Assembly: GCF_000473225.1 (NCBI RefSeq)
Contig: NZ_KI421509.1
Span: 2,074,534 to 2,138,533 of the forward strand
DNA: 64,000 nt
Direction of reading: 5' to 3'
Source: Sedimentitalea nanhaiensis DSM 24252
Lineage (GTDB): Bacteria > Pseudomonadota > Alphaproteobacteria > Rhodobacterales > Rhodobacteraceae
The position numbers and the translations under genes were made by a program. The notes under the pieces were generated by a model, which did no database searches, had not been told where the DNA came from, and saw only the letters and a list, made by a program, of their open reading frames with translations. Below, piece after piece: positions 1 through 8,058 of the stretch; the first letter of the stretch is position 1; every line of letters begins with the position of its first letter.

Positions 1-214
1 TTTTGCGCTGCTCAGACAGCAACCAAGCTGTCAGCTTCTCAGCATACGGATCCAGCTTGCTCGGCCGGTCCGGTCTCTGGAATTCGGGTTCGACAATCCC
101 GGCCCGCAGATATTTCTTGATCGTGTTGCGAGACACGCCTGTTCGCCGCGCAATCTCGCGAATGGGCATCTTGTCTCGCAGCGCCCATTTCCGAATGACC
201 CTCAAAAATCCCAT
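1..214 (-). CDS. istA: IstA-like IS21 transposase, N-terminal 71 residues (partial)
   Basis: Read on the minus strand from the ATG at 214, the frame is open to the window edge and begins MGFLRVIRKWALRDKMPIRE. It continues with a helix-turn-helix (IARRTGVSRNTIKKYLRAG) and then the basic PEFQRPDRPSKLDP region. This arrangement is typical of the DNA-binding head of IS21-family IstA proteins. Only the N-terminal domain is visible; the DDE catalytic core is off the window. It lies just inside the terminal repeats at 268-320, as expected for this family. Confidence 0.75.
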   Translation of the reverse strand, partial: MGFLRVIRKWALRDKMPIREIARRTGVSRNTIKKYLRAGIVEPEFQRPDRPSKLDPYAEKLTAWLLSEQRK

Positions 215-267
215 GTCTACCACTCCAATAGCCCCCAGCTGAATCAAGCAGGGGCAAGGTTGCACAT

Positions 268-320
268 GGGTCAATTCTCAATGACAATTTCTGCAGTTGC
301 CGGGTCAGTTCTCAGTGACA
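268..320 (-). repeat. Paired 19-bp terminal repeats of the IS21 element
   Basis: GGGTCAATTCTCAATGACA (268-286) and GGGTCAGTTCTCAGTGACA (302-320) match at 17 of 19 positions and are 34 bp apart start to start. Multiple short terminal repeats are a known feature of IS21-family ends and are binding sites for IstA. The outer copy marks the insertion boundary. Confidence 0.7.
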
Positions 321-1112
321 ATCAACACCCAATGCTCTGGTACGCAGAGTTTTTTGGCCTTCAGCGAAAAGCTCCATGACCTCAAGCCCGGCATCCATCA
401 CTTTCTGCACGCCTTCATCGACATCCGTGGCCCAGGTTTCGCCAATTCGTGGAGACAGATCATCACGCACATCGGCGATGATGCGATTTTTCCGATCTTC
501 CGGCAGACCATTCCAGGCTTCCTTGTAGAGCAGAGGCCGAAAGCCCGCACGATAGACGCCAGGGGAAAGGGCCTGAAACACAACACCCTTGAACTGAGAC
601 GCCCAATCGGCGGCACCGCGCATGCGTTTACCTTCAAGCCCAGCAATCGACGAGAACGGCGCATGCCGGGGGATGTGAAAGGCAAGATCGGTTGCGCGAA
701 CCTCGCCCGGAAAGAACACGTCTTTCTCAGCATGCAGTTCTGTCATCCGCTCGCAATACTTGGTTTCACGGATTTCTGCATAGGTCTGTTCCGATGGGTT
801 CATCGTGGTCGATGTGGCCACCTGCCCCGCATCGTAGCTGGGGCCGGTGAATATGATGTCCATTGCACGGCCACCCACGGCCCCTGCCTGCCCAAACGGA
901 GGCATCACCTCAGGACCACCGCGCCAGTTGGACTCGAATTCACCATCGAACCTGGCATTGATGTCATCGACAAACATCGCAAAGCCCCTGGAAATCCCCG
1001 CTTGTTTTGGGATCGGAAAAATGGCGTCTCTCGCGATTTTTCCGGCGCAGGCTGAGGTGGATGCGACCGCCACGATTGCCGCAACAATCGTGGCTTTTAG
1101 AACCTGTTTCAC
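312..1112 (-). pseudogene. TRAP transporter substrate-binding protein (DctP type), deleted and truncated by IS21
   Basis: The frame encodes a signal peptide (MKQVLKATIVAAIVAVAS) and a DctP-like periplasmic binding protein closely related to the intact paralogue at 10879-11853. Shared blocks include GEF..NWRGGPEVMPPF, ERMTE.HAEKD and PGVYRAGF. Compared with the paralogue, about 38 residues are missing in frame after GKRMR. The lost part includes the ERGTIDGFAMGP segment that lines the ligand site in this family. The last codons (Cys-His-stop) come from the IS21 end at 320, which removes about 23 C-terminal residues. The gene lies 22 bp downstream of the monooxygenase at 1135-2265 and was probably co-transcribed with it. 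It is very unlikely to make a working receptor. Confidence 0.85.
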
Positions 1113-1134
1113 GGTTTCTCCCCTGGTGTCCGCT

Positions 1135-2265
1135 TCAACCCAGTCCTACGGTCCAGGCATTGTATCCATAGACCCAGTCAGCATTGCCACCTTCTTTCAG
1201 CCATTCATTGGCGAGCGAGTTTTTCTGAACTTCCGCTGTGCGGCCTTTGCGGGCGTTTTCATAACGCTGCAGTGCCTCTTCAACACCATCGGGTCCGACA
1301 CCCTCCAGCGAGCGAGCCAGCACAACGGCATCCTCGATTGCCATACACGCACCCTGCGCCATAAACGGCACCATTGGATGCGCCGCGTCGCCCAATATCG
1401 TGACCCGGCCTCGTGCCCACTGCGCCATCGGCTCGCGCACATGCAGTGCAGATTTGGTCACTTCGGTGCAATTGGCGAGCAGCGCCTGTGCATTGGGGTG
1501 AAAGTTCGAATACTCTGCTCGCAATTCATCGGCATCTCCGGGCAAGGTCCAACCTTCTTCAGTCCAACCGTCCTGCGGTGTAGTTGCGAAAACAAAAATC
1601 TCTTCGCCCAGAGTCAGCGGAAAGGTCACGATCTGCTTTTCAGAAATCTCTCCCCACCATTTGGTGAACGCATCCAGATCCTCAAGCCCTTCGGCCTGAG
1701 ACTTTGGAAAAACCGCCCGGTAGGATACGATGCCCGTGAACTTCGGATCGTCCTTGCCCCAAAGCGAGGTACGGACCGCAGAATGAATCCCGTCCGCGCC
1801 GATCACCACATCAAAGGTTTGGCTTGATCCGTCTTCGAATTTGATCGTAGCTCCATTGTCGGCCTGCTCAACCACAGCTGCCGCCATTCCCAGATGAATG
1901 CTGCTCTCGGGCAATTGGCTCTGCAGAGACTTCAAGAGATCCGCGCGGTGGATTGTCAATTGCGGCGCGCCATATTTTTTCTCAGCGGCATCGCTCATCG
2001 GAAGACGCGAGGTCTCCTCCCCCGTGACCCCATCTCGACTGATCCGATATGTGGGACGCGCTGCGGTTTTGCGCAGGTATTCTCCGACGCCAAGCTTGTC
2101 CAGAGCGAAAACAGCATTGGGTGTCAGGTTGATATCCGCCCCGATTCGATTAAATTCGGCAGCCCGCTCAAAGACTTGAACGACATGTCCGGCGTTTCGA
2201 AGTGCTATTGCTGCGCTAAAGCCACCAATACCCCCACCACAGATTCCGACATTCAGTTTGTTCAC
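1135..2265 (-). CDS. FAD-dependent aromatic monooxygenase, NicC / salicylate hydroxylase type
   Basis: This 376-residue class A flavoprotein monooxygenase has the FAD motif GGGIGG at residues 10-15, a GADGIHSAVR segment, and the late GDAAHPMVPFMAQGACMAIEDA-type motif. It would use NAD(P)H and O2 to hydroxylate, possibly decarboxylate, an aromatic acid. Stretches such as SRDGVTGE, the ITIHR-like LTIHRADL and the C-terminal DWVYGYN resemble 6-hydroxynicotinate 3-monooxygenase (NicC) more than plain salicylate hydroxylases. The substrate is therefore inferred, not proven. The start is a GTG behind a strong AGGGGGAG ribosome site. The palindromic operator at 2282-2305 ends 16 nt before the start, pointing to repression. 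Confidence 0.85.
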   Translation of the reverse strand: MNKLNVGICGGGIGGFSAAIALRNAGHVVQVFERAAEFNRIGADINLTPNAVFALDKLGVGEYLRKTAARPTYRISRDGVTGEETSRLPMSDAAEKKYGAPQLTIHRADLLKSLQSQLPESSIHLGMAAAVVEQADNGATIKFEDGSSQTFDVVIGADGIHSAVRTSLWGKDDPKFTGIVSYRAVFPKSQAEGLEDLDAFTKWWGEISEKQIVTFPLTLGEEIFVFATTPQDGWTEEGWTLPGDADELRAEYSNFHPNAQALLANCTEVTKSALHVREPMAQWARGRVTILGDAAHPMVPFMAQGACMAIEDAVVLARSLEGVGPDGVEEALQRYENARKGRTAEVQKNSLANEWLKEGGNADWVYGYNAWTVGLG

Positions 2266-2281
2266 GGCACTCCCCCTAAGT

Positions 2282-2305
2282 GTTCAAAATTGAACATATC
2301 GTTCA
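2282..2305 (-). promoter_or_regulatory. Three-half-site operator upstream of the NicC-like monooxygenase
   Basis: On the plus strand the site is GTTCA (2282-2286), N4, TGAAC (2291-2295), N5, GTTCA (2301-2305). The same layout recurs at 10412, 12023 and 12222, always in the same orientation relative to the gene it precedes. It abuts the ribosome site, so binding would block transcription or initiation. PobR and PcaU, which are IclR-family proteins, use operators with two inverted repeats and one additional direct repeat. That makes the adjacent IclR protein the likely binder. Confidence 0.75.
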
Positions 2306-2408
2306 ACGAATGCTAGCAACATTTACCAAACAAGAAAACAGTTTTTTTGACCCTCGGTTGCCGGTAAGAACCAAATGCTGAAATAGGCGACTTTTTTTGC
2401 TTAGGTCT

Positions 2409-2441
2409 GTTCAAACACGCGCAATCTGTTCTATTTTGTAC
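2409..2441 (+). promoter_or_regulatory. Degenerate copy of the operator upstream of the IclR gene (tentative)
   Basis: GTTCA at 2409-2413 and GTTCT at 2428-2432 have the same 19-bp start-to-start distance as the outer half-sites of the strong operators. The middle half-site position is unrecognisable. GTTCT is followed by N4 and TGTAC. This could be a weak autoregulatory site for the regulator starting at 2462. Confidence 0.25.
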
Positions 2442-2461
2442 AAAAATCGCAAGAGGTTGTA

Positions 2462-3268
2462 ATGATCCCCACTCCCGACAAAGTGTCTACTGCCTACTCC
2501 GTCCCACCGGTCGAGCGGGCATTGAACCTGCTTCGTTATATTGGAAACGGCAAAAAGTGCCGAAATCTCAGCACCGCTTCCAAGGAATTGGGGATCAACC
2601 GCACCACACTGATTCGCCTGATCCACACCCTTGCCGACAACCGTATGATTGAAGAAATTGAGGAAGGTGCGGGATACCGGCTGGGACCGGGCCTTATCAG
2701 CCTGGCCGCACAGGCCATTCATGGGCGCGATATTGTTCAAGTCTGTCAACCGATTCTGGCTGAATTGACCAAGGCCACCGGCATGTCGTCACATCTGGGC
2801 ATTCTGGATGGTCCGGAAATCGTTTACCTCAGCCGGGAAACCCCGAACAGCCATCTCGTCAGCAATGTGCGCGCCGGATCACGCCTGCCCGCGCACGCAT
2901 CATCGATCGGGCGTGCAATTTTGGCGGAGTTATCCGTGTCGGAACTGACCGAGCATTTTGCCACTACAGAACTTACCCCGCGCACCGACAAGACCCCAGT
3001 GACCCTGGAGGCCGTTCTGGAACAGGCCAGAGCAGACAAGGCTGCCGGGTTTGCCTGGAGCGAGGGGAACTATGAAAACGGCATCGGCTCGTGCGCGGCG
3101 GTCGTCTTTGATCGCAACGGGCACGTTGCCGGTGCGCTGAATGTTTCTGGTCCCCAGCACTTGTTCGCCGAGGAGACCAAAGCTGGTGATGGGGCGGTCA
3201 GAACTGCCGTCTTGAACGCGGCAAAACAGGCGTCTTTGGGGCTGGGCTATGGCGGCGACCAATATTAA
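2462..3268 (+). CDS. IclR-family transcriptional regulator
   Basis: This 268-residue protein has an N-terminal winged helix-turn-helix (residues about 14-75: VERALNLLRYIG..., TASKELGINRTTLIRLIHTL) and a C-terminal IclR effector-binding domain containing GSRLPAHASSIGRAILA and EGNYENGIGSCAAVVFD. Members often respond to aromatic acids (PobR, PcaU, PcaR). It is divergent from the NicC-like monooxygenase and convergent with the aldehyde dehydrogenase, overlapping its stop by 4 bp. It is the only regulator in the island, so it is the best candidate to bind the four shared operators. The start at 2462 follows an AAGAGG ribosome site. Confidence 0.9.
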   Translation: MIPTPDKVSTAYSVPPVERALNLLRYIGNGKKCRNLSTASKELGINRTTLIRLIHTLADNRMIEEIEEGAGYRLGPGLISLAAQAIHGRDIVQVCQPILAELTKATGMSSHLGILDGPEIVYLSRETPNSHLVSNVRAGSRLPAHASSIGRAILAELSVSELTEHFATTELTPRTDKTPVTLEAVLEQARADKAAGFAWSEGNYENGIGSCAAVVFDRNGHVAGALNVSGPQHLFAEETKAGDGAVRTAVLNAAKQASLGLGYGGDQY

Positions 3269-4749
3269 CGCAAGCGCGCCCAGGGGTGTGGTAAGCCGGA
3301 CAGGTCCTGATAAATCGACTTTTGCCGCTGGTATGCACGCAAACCATCCCGGCCTTTTTCGCGCCCCATGCCGCTTGCACCATCGCCCCCAAACGGCGTC
3401 GTGATCGAAAATTGCTTGTAGGTGTTGATCCAGACCGTGCCGGCCCGTATGGCCCGCCCCAGACGCCAGCATTTCGCATGATCGCGCGACCAGATCCCGC
3501 AGGCCAGCCCATAATCATTGTCATTGGACATGGCAATCACGTCTTCTTCGTCGTCAAACGGCATGACAACAAGAACGGGGCCAAAAATCTCTTCTCGACA
3601 GGTTTGCGCTTGGTTTGTCAATCCGGCGATAATCGTGGGCTTGTAATAGGCCCCCTGATCATAGTCCGCTCCGGTAGGGCGCGAGCCCCCAGTCAGGACC
3701 TCTCCGCCTTCATCGCGGGCGGCCTGCACATACCCTTCGACCGAGGCGCGATGGTCGGCATGCACCATCGACGACACCTGTGTCGCCGCATCAAACGGGT
3801 GTCCGACACGCAGGGCATTAGTGGCCTGAACCAGCCGATCCACAAACCGGTCGTAGATACTGCGTTGCACAAACAGGCGCGAACCGGCAATGCAGCTTTG
3901 GCCACTGGACGAAAAAATCCCAAACAGGATACCGGCGAGGGCCTGAACCTCATTGCAATCCTCAAACACGATGGTCGGCGATTTACCCCCCAGTTCCAAC
4001 GAAACCGGCATCAGTTTTTCGGCGGCGACATGGGCAAGCTGGCGCCCGGTTGACGTACCGCCTGTAAAGGACACTTTGGAAATATCGGGGTGCTCTACCA
4101 AAAGGTTTCCAACCTCACGGCCCGATCCCGGCAAAACCGAGAACAGCCCTTTGGGCAGGCCGGCCTCTTCGACGATGCGGGCCAGTTCAAGGCTGATCAA
4201 AGGCGACCAACTGGCCGGTTTCAAAAGAACCGCATTGCCCGCAGCCAAGGCGGGCGCGGCCTTTTGCGCATCCGATGCGATTGGTGAATTCCACGGCGTG
4301 ATTGCCCCGACAAGCCCCAGCGGTTCATGGACCGAATAGGTCAGATAATCCCCGCGCGGCGAGGTCAAAAGATCATCTGCGGTTTCCAGAACAGCCCCAA
4401 AATACCGGAACGTCGCCGCCGCCGATGTCGCAAGCGCGCGTGTTTCAGTGCGGGTTTTGCTGGTGTCGCGGCTTTGCAACCACGAAATCCGGTCAATATT
4501 GGCGGTGATGCCATCCGCGATCCGGTAAAGATAGGTCGCACGCTCATGCGGTTTCAGGTTCTGCCAAGCCGGGTCGGTCTGGGCCGTTATTGCACGATCG
4601 ATCGCGACCTCGACATCTTCTTTCGAGGCCCCGGCCAAAGTTGTATTTTCAGTGCCATCCGCAGCGAAAACCGAAGTGATATCGGAGCCGCGTCCGGTCT
4701 GCCATTCGCCGCCTACAAACAGGCGCCCGTCGGGAAAGGAATGATCCAT
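3265..4749 (-). CDS. NAD(P)-dependent aldehyde dehydrogenase
   Basis: This 494-residue ALDH-superfamily enzyme has the PWN motif (Asn154), Lys177 in LLKPAS, the general base Glu252 in ELGGKSP, and the nucleophile Cys286 in SSGQSCIAGSR. It oxidises an aldehyde to a carboxylate. It is the last gene of the minus-strand operon led by the cupin. Next to an extradiol dioxygenase it could act like a hydroxymuconic semialdehyde dehydrogenase, or oxidise an aldehyde released by the ThDP enzyme. The sequence does not decide between these. It lies 8 bp after the aspartate-dehydrogenase-like gene. Confidence 0.9.
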   Translation of the reverse strand: MDHSFPDGRLFVGGEWQTGRGSDITSVFAADGTENTTLAGASKEDVEVAIDRAITAQTDPAWQNLKPHERATYLYRIADGITANIDRISWLQSRDTSKTRTETRALATSAAATFRYFGAVLETADDLLTSPRGDYLTYSVHEPLGLVGAITPWNSPIASDAQKAAPALAAGNAVLLKPASWSPLISLELARIVEEAGLPKGLFSVLPGSGREVGNLLVEHPDISKVSFTGGTSTGRQLAHVAAEKLMPVSLELGGKSPTIVFEDCNEVQALAGILFGIFSSSGQSCIAGSRLFVQRSIYDRFVDRLVQATNALRVGHPFDAATQVSSMVHADHRASVEGYVQAARDEGGEVLTGGSRPTGADYDQGAYYKPTIIAGLTNQAQTCREEIFGPVLVVMPFDDEEDVIAMSNDNDYGLACGIWSRDHAKCWRLGRAIRAGTVWINTYKQFSITTPFGGDGASGMGREKGRDGLRAYQRQKSIYQDLSGLPHPWARLR

Positions 4750-4757
4750 GTCCGCTC

Positions 4758-5585
4758 CTAGATTACGATGGCGTCAGACCGGTTCAGGATGGTCCGCGCG
4801 AGGCTGAATGCCGTTGAAAGGGATGTTTTTGGGTTCAGAGGCGAGGCTTTTCCGATCAGGCGGACCGAATAGTCCACCGCTGCCGATCTGACCTCATATT
4901 CGTGGATATTGGCTGTGACTTGCGGGTCCGCAATCAGTCGAACCCGGGTTGCATCCATCCCGACGCCAGCCAAGGCCAGCGTTGCGGCCACATTGGCGTT
5001 TTTCGGAAAGGCTTTGGCGGCTTGCCGGGCGGAGCCTTCAAAAAATACAGCTTCCTGGGTCAGGGCGTCAAGGTCCAGGCGTTGCTCGGCCTCTGTCCCT
5101 TTCCAGGCGCTTGGCGGTTTGCGCCCCGTATAAATGACGCCTTGCAGGCCCGACAGGCGGGCCGCAGCCAAGGCATCGACCCCGCCAATGGCCCCTGCAG
5201 GCAAGATAATCTGGGCACTGGTCTTTTCCGCCGCATCCCTCAGCAATTGGAATAACACATCATCCCCAAGTGCGCCGATCGAGGCGACCACAAGGCTTGT
5301 CCCGGCGTCCAGGACACGAGGACCAAATTCCGCAACAGCCTGATGACCCGCGCATTCAACCACAAGATCCGGCATCGCGACCAGCAAATCCGCAATATCG
5401 GTAGTAATGTCGATTTGGCCGATCTGCCCCGCGCCGATGCCCTCCGCCAGCAAACGCGTTCGATCCGCCGCGCCGGGCCGCACAAGCAGCGAAAGCCGCT
5501 CTGGCGCGCCGCCGGGATAGTCACAGATTGCTTGCAAAAGGGTCTGGCCAATCGCGCCAAACCCGATCAGGGCCAGATGCTGCAT
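4758..5585 (-). CDS. L-aspartate dehydrogenase family protein
   Basis: This 275-residue protein has an N-terminal Rossmann fold (GFGAIG, residues 8-13), the ILPAGAIGGVDAL segment, YTGRKPP, NANVAATLALAG and NIHEYEV. The His in the last motif matches the catalytic His of the aspartate dehydrogenase (NadX) family. Known members interconvert aspartate and iminoaspartate or oxaloacetate with NAD(P). Here it is wedged between a ThDP enzyme (6 bp away) and an aldehyde dehydrogenase in a ring-degradation operon, with no NAD-biosynthesis genes nearby. I infer a catabolic role on an amino, imino or aldehyde intermediate, so nadX may be a misleading name. Confidence 0.75.
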   Translation of the reverse strand: MQHLALIGFGAIGQTLLQAICDYPGGAPERLSLLVRPGAADRTRLLAEGIGAGQIGQIDITTDIADLLVAMPDLVVECAGHQAVAEFGPRVLDAGTSLVVASIGALGDDVLFQLLRDAAEKTSAQIILPAGAIGGVDALAAARLSGLQGVIYTGRKPPSAWKGTEAEQRLDLDALTQEAVFFEGSARQAAKAFPKNANVAATLALAGVGMDATRVRLIADPQVTANIHEYEVRSAAVDYSVRLIGKASPLNPKTSLSTAFSLARTILNRSDAIVI

Positions 5586-5590
5586 GGGAT

Positions 5591-7243
5591 TTATACCTTG
5601 TTGCCTGCGGCACCGGCGGGCGGCCCCGAGAAGGATTCCGCAAACGGGCCGATTTTGACCATGTCCACCTCAAGCAAAACCGGTCCCTTGACGGCCATGG
5701 CCTGATCAAAGGTCTCGGCAAAGGCACCGATATTGTCGACCATCATGTGCGGCATGTCTATGGCGTCGCACAGCTTGGCAAAGTTGGGCACCTTGATCTT
5801 GGAATAGTGGCGACGGCCATCATACTGCGCGTCCTGAATATTCTCGATCACGCCATAAGCGGCATCGTTCATCAACAGGAAGGTCACATTCAGATCTTCA
5901 TCGACTGCGGTGATCAGCTCGGCAATGCCCAGCATCGACCCACCATCGCCCAGCAAAGTAATCACCCGCGCATCTGTCGAGGCCACCGCCGCGCCGATTC
6001 CCATGGCAATCCCCTGGCCAATACCGCCCCCAAGTGCGTGAACACCGAGGTTCGGGGCCGCGATCTGCACGTACCGGTTGCCAAAGGTGGAATTCGAGAT
6101 CGTCACATCGCGCACCCAAGGGTGACACCCGGCCGGGACAACTTCCAGCAGGTGATCGGCCACCACTTGATACGGTCCCAGACGCTCACGCAATGCGCCT
6201 TCGGATTTGGCCCGTGCGACCGCAATTTCATAACTATGGTTCGGATCAACATCCAGCCGATCGGGTAAACGATCCAGCAATCCACGCAGCGTTTGCGCCG
6301 CACCACCATTCAGGAACATATCCACCGGATAGTTCCGCCCGCACTGGCTGGGCTCGGCGTCGATCTGCACCAGGGGCTGCGGAAGTTTCATCTTGTTGTT
6401 CAGGGTTTCATTGCCCCGCAGGCGCGACCCGACCACGATCATCAGGTCCGATGCCTGATAGATCCCCTGTGCTTCGGGGGTCATGTTGAAAGCGCCAAGG
6501 GTGGATGGGTTATCTTCGGGCACAACAGCGCGTCCCTGGGTCGAGGTCACGACGCCAAAGCCCCGTTGGACCAACTCGCACGCCTCGACCGAGGCCTCGC
6601 GTGCGCCACCTCCAAGCCAGATCATCGGGCGTTTGGCCGATTTGACCAGCTCGGCCAAGGCATCCAGTTGGGCGTCGCTGGCCTTGGGGGCGGTGACGGT
6701 CGGGGGAGACAGCTCAAAGCTGGTGACCGCATCCAAACGCTGAACGTCCACCGGAATTTCCAGACTGACGGGTCCAGCAGGAGGAGTGCTGGCGGCTCGA
6801 ATGGCGGCGTCCAGCGTGCCGATTGCGGACTTCTCATCCCAGATCCGGAAATAGGCCTTGGAAACGCCTTTCAGCATCTCAGGCTGCTTGGGTACATCGT
6901 GAATAGCAGCCTGGTTACGGTCCATGAATTCACGATCGACCTGTGTGGTGATGTGCAGCAAACGGCTGCCAGCGGTCAGGGCCTCGGCCTGCCCACCGGC
7001 GGCGTTACCTGCGGCTGTTCCGGTTGAGGTGAGTACAACGCCAACTTCGCCGGACACGCGCGAAAACGCATCCGCCATGTTCATGGCCCCGGCCTCGCCA
7101 CGCGCAGTGACAAACCGGATGCGGCCCTGTTCGGCAATCCCGTCAAGGATTGGCATATTGTGAATTGAGATCACACCAAAGACGGTTGTCACACCGGCAT
7201 CAGCAAGGCTTTGAGCAATTTGATATCCAACGGTCTTGGTCAT
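5591..7243 (-). CDS. Thiamine-diphosphate enzyme, acetolactate synthase / benzoylformate decarboxylase-like
   Basis: This 550-residue protein has the three-domain ThDP architecture. The cofactor-activating Glu50 sits in TARGEAGAMNMADAF. A central nucleotide-like domain follows, and the C-terminal ThDP motif begins at GDGGS (about residue 432) and ends at LLMND. It should decarboxylate or ligate a 2-oxo acid. No regulatory subunit (IlvN type) is adjacent, and the operon context argues against branched-chain amino acid synthesis. A 2-oxo acid decarboxylase feeding the downstream aldehyde dehydrogenase is the simplest reading. It lies 21 bp after the SDR gene. Confidence 0.85.
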   Translation of the reverse strand: MTKTVGYQIAQSLADAGVTTVFGVISIHNMPILDGIAEQGRIRFVTARGEAGAMNMADAFSRVSGEVGVVLTSTGTAAGNAAGGQAEALTAGSRLLHITTQVDREFMDRNQAAIHDVPKQPEMLKGVSKAYFRIWDEKSAIGTLDAAIRAASTPPAGPVSLEIPVDVQRLDAVTSFELSPPTVTAPKASDAQLDALAELVKSAKRPMIWLGGGAREASVEACELVQRGFGVVTSTQGRAVVPEDNPSTLGAFNMTPEAQGIYQASDLMIVVGSRLRGNETLNNKMKLPQPLVQIDAEPSQCGRNYPVDMFLNGGAAQTLRGLLDRLPDRLDVDPNHSYEIAVARAKSEGALRERLGPYQVVADHLLEVVPAGCHPWVRDVTISNSTFGNRYVQIAAPNLGVHALGGGIGQGIAMGIGAAVASTDARVITLLGDGGSMLGIAELITAVDEDLNVTFLLMNDAAYGVIENIQDAQYDGRRHYSKIKVPNFAKLCDAIDMPHMMVDNIGAFAETFDQAMAVKGPVLLEVDMVKIGPFAESFSGPPAGAAGNKV

Positions 7244-7264
7244 GGGGGTCTTTCTCGTCGTAAT

Positions 7265-8056
7265 TCAGATAAAGCGGGAAACGCCGCCGGAGAGTTCCAA
7301 TTTAGCGCCCGTCACATAGCTGGCCGCAGGAGAGGAAAGGAACAAAAGCGCTCGCGCGGCCTCTGCTGCATGTCCCAATCGCTGAAGTGGGATGTTCTTT
7401 TTTATCGCCAGATCGCGGAACCACGCTTCGCGCGACTGGCTCTGATCGGGGCGGGCCTCAAAACGGCGTTGCCATTGCTGGCTGTCAACCAGGCCGATCA
7501 AAATGGAGTTGACCCGAATGTCGGGGGCCAACTCGGTGGCCAGAGATTTCAGCAGGTTTTGCACGCCGGCCCGCGCGGCTGAGGTGCAGACCATATGAGG
7601 TTCGGGTTGATATGCCAGCAGCGAATTGACTGCGGTGACCGACCCGGTCCCGCTGGCGCGCAGCTGATCCTGAAAAGCGCGGATAGGGTGCAGTTGGCTG
7701 AAGATTTTCAGCTCAAGCTCATCGCGCCAGTCGGTATCCGAGGTGTCGGCAAAGGTTGAAACCCTGCCCTGCCCCGCATTTGTGATCAACGCATCGCAAC
7801 CGCCAAACCTTGCGCAGACCTCTTGTGCGAACACGGTGTTCGCCTCGGGTTCAAGCACCGAAAACGCCTTTGCCAGAAGGCGAGCTTCCCCGTAGGCCGC
7901 TGCAAGATCGTCGCGCACGCGGTTCAGCCGATCCGCGCCGCGGGCGCAAAAAGCGACGTTTGCGCCTTCTGCCAGCGCAAGCTTGACCGTGGCCAGACCA
8001 ATGCCGGACGAGCCGCCGGTCACAACCACGGTTTTTCCTGTCAGACCCAGATCCAC
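7265..8056 (-). CDS. SDR-family protein with a non-canonical active site
   Basis: This 263-residue short-chain dehydrogenase/reductase fold has TGGSSGIG at 13-20 for NAD(P) binding and NAG at 93-95. The catalytic Ser is present (Ser145). The expected YxxxK at positions 158-162 reads TSAAR, so Thr158 replaces Tyr and Arg162 replaces Lys. The motif is intact in the other two SDRs of this window. This predicts altered chemistry or a non-redox role. The start is a GTG two bases after the stop of the upstream VOC gene, so the two are translationally coupled. Confidence 0.8.
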   Translation of the reverse strand: MDLGLTGKTVVVTGGSSGIGLATVKLALAEGANVAFCARGADRLNRVRDDLAAAYGEARLLAKAFSVLEPEANTVFAQEVCARFGGCDALITNAGQGRVSTFADTSDTDWRDELELKIFSQLHPIRAFQDQLRASGTGSVTAVNSLLAYQPEPHMVCTSAARAGVQNLLKSLATELAPDIRVNSILIGLVDSQQWQRRFEARPDQSQSREAWFRDLAIKKNIPLQRLGHAAEAARALLFLSSPAASYVTGAKLELSGGVSRFI

Positions 8057-8058
8057 CG

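Larger units (their letters stand above)
1..320 (-). mobile_element. Left end of an IS21-family insertion sequence (rest lies outside the window)
   Basis: The segment holds the start of an istA-type transposase gene reading toward position 1. At its outer edge are two near-identical 19-bp repeats, as is usual for IS21-family ends. The outermost base is probably 320, where the repeat ends in TGTCA read on the minus strand. The element sits inside a TRAP binding-protein gene. The transposase body, istB and the other terminal repeat are beyond the window. Confidence 0.75.

Noticed and set aside
5591-7243. Acetolactate synthase for branched-chain amino acid synthesis
   Set aside because: No small subunit nearby, and the gene is embedded in a catabolic operon under the island operator.
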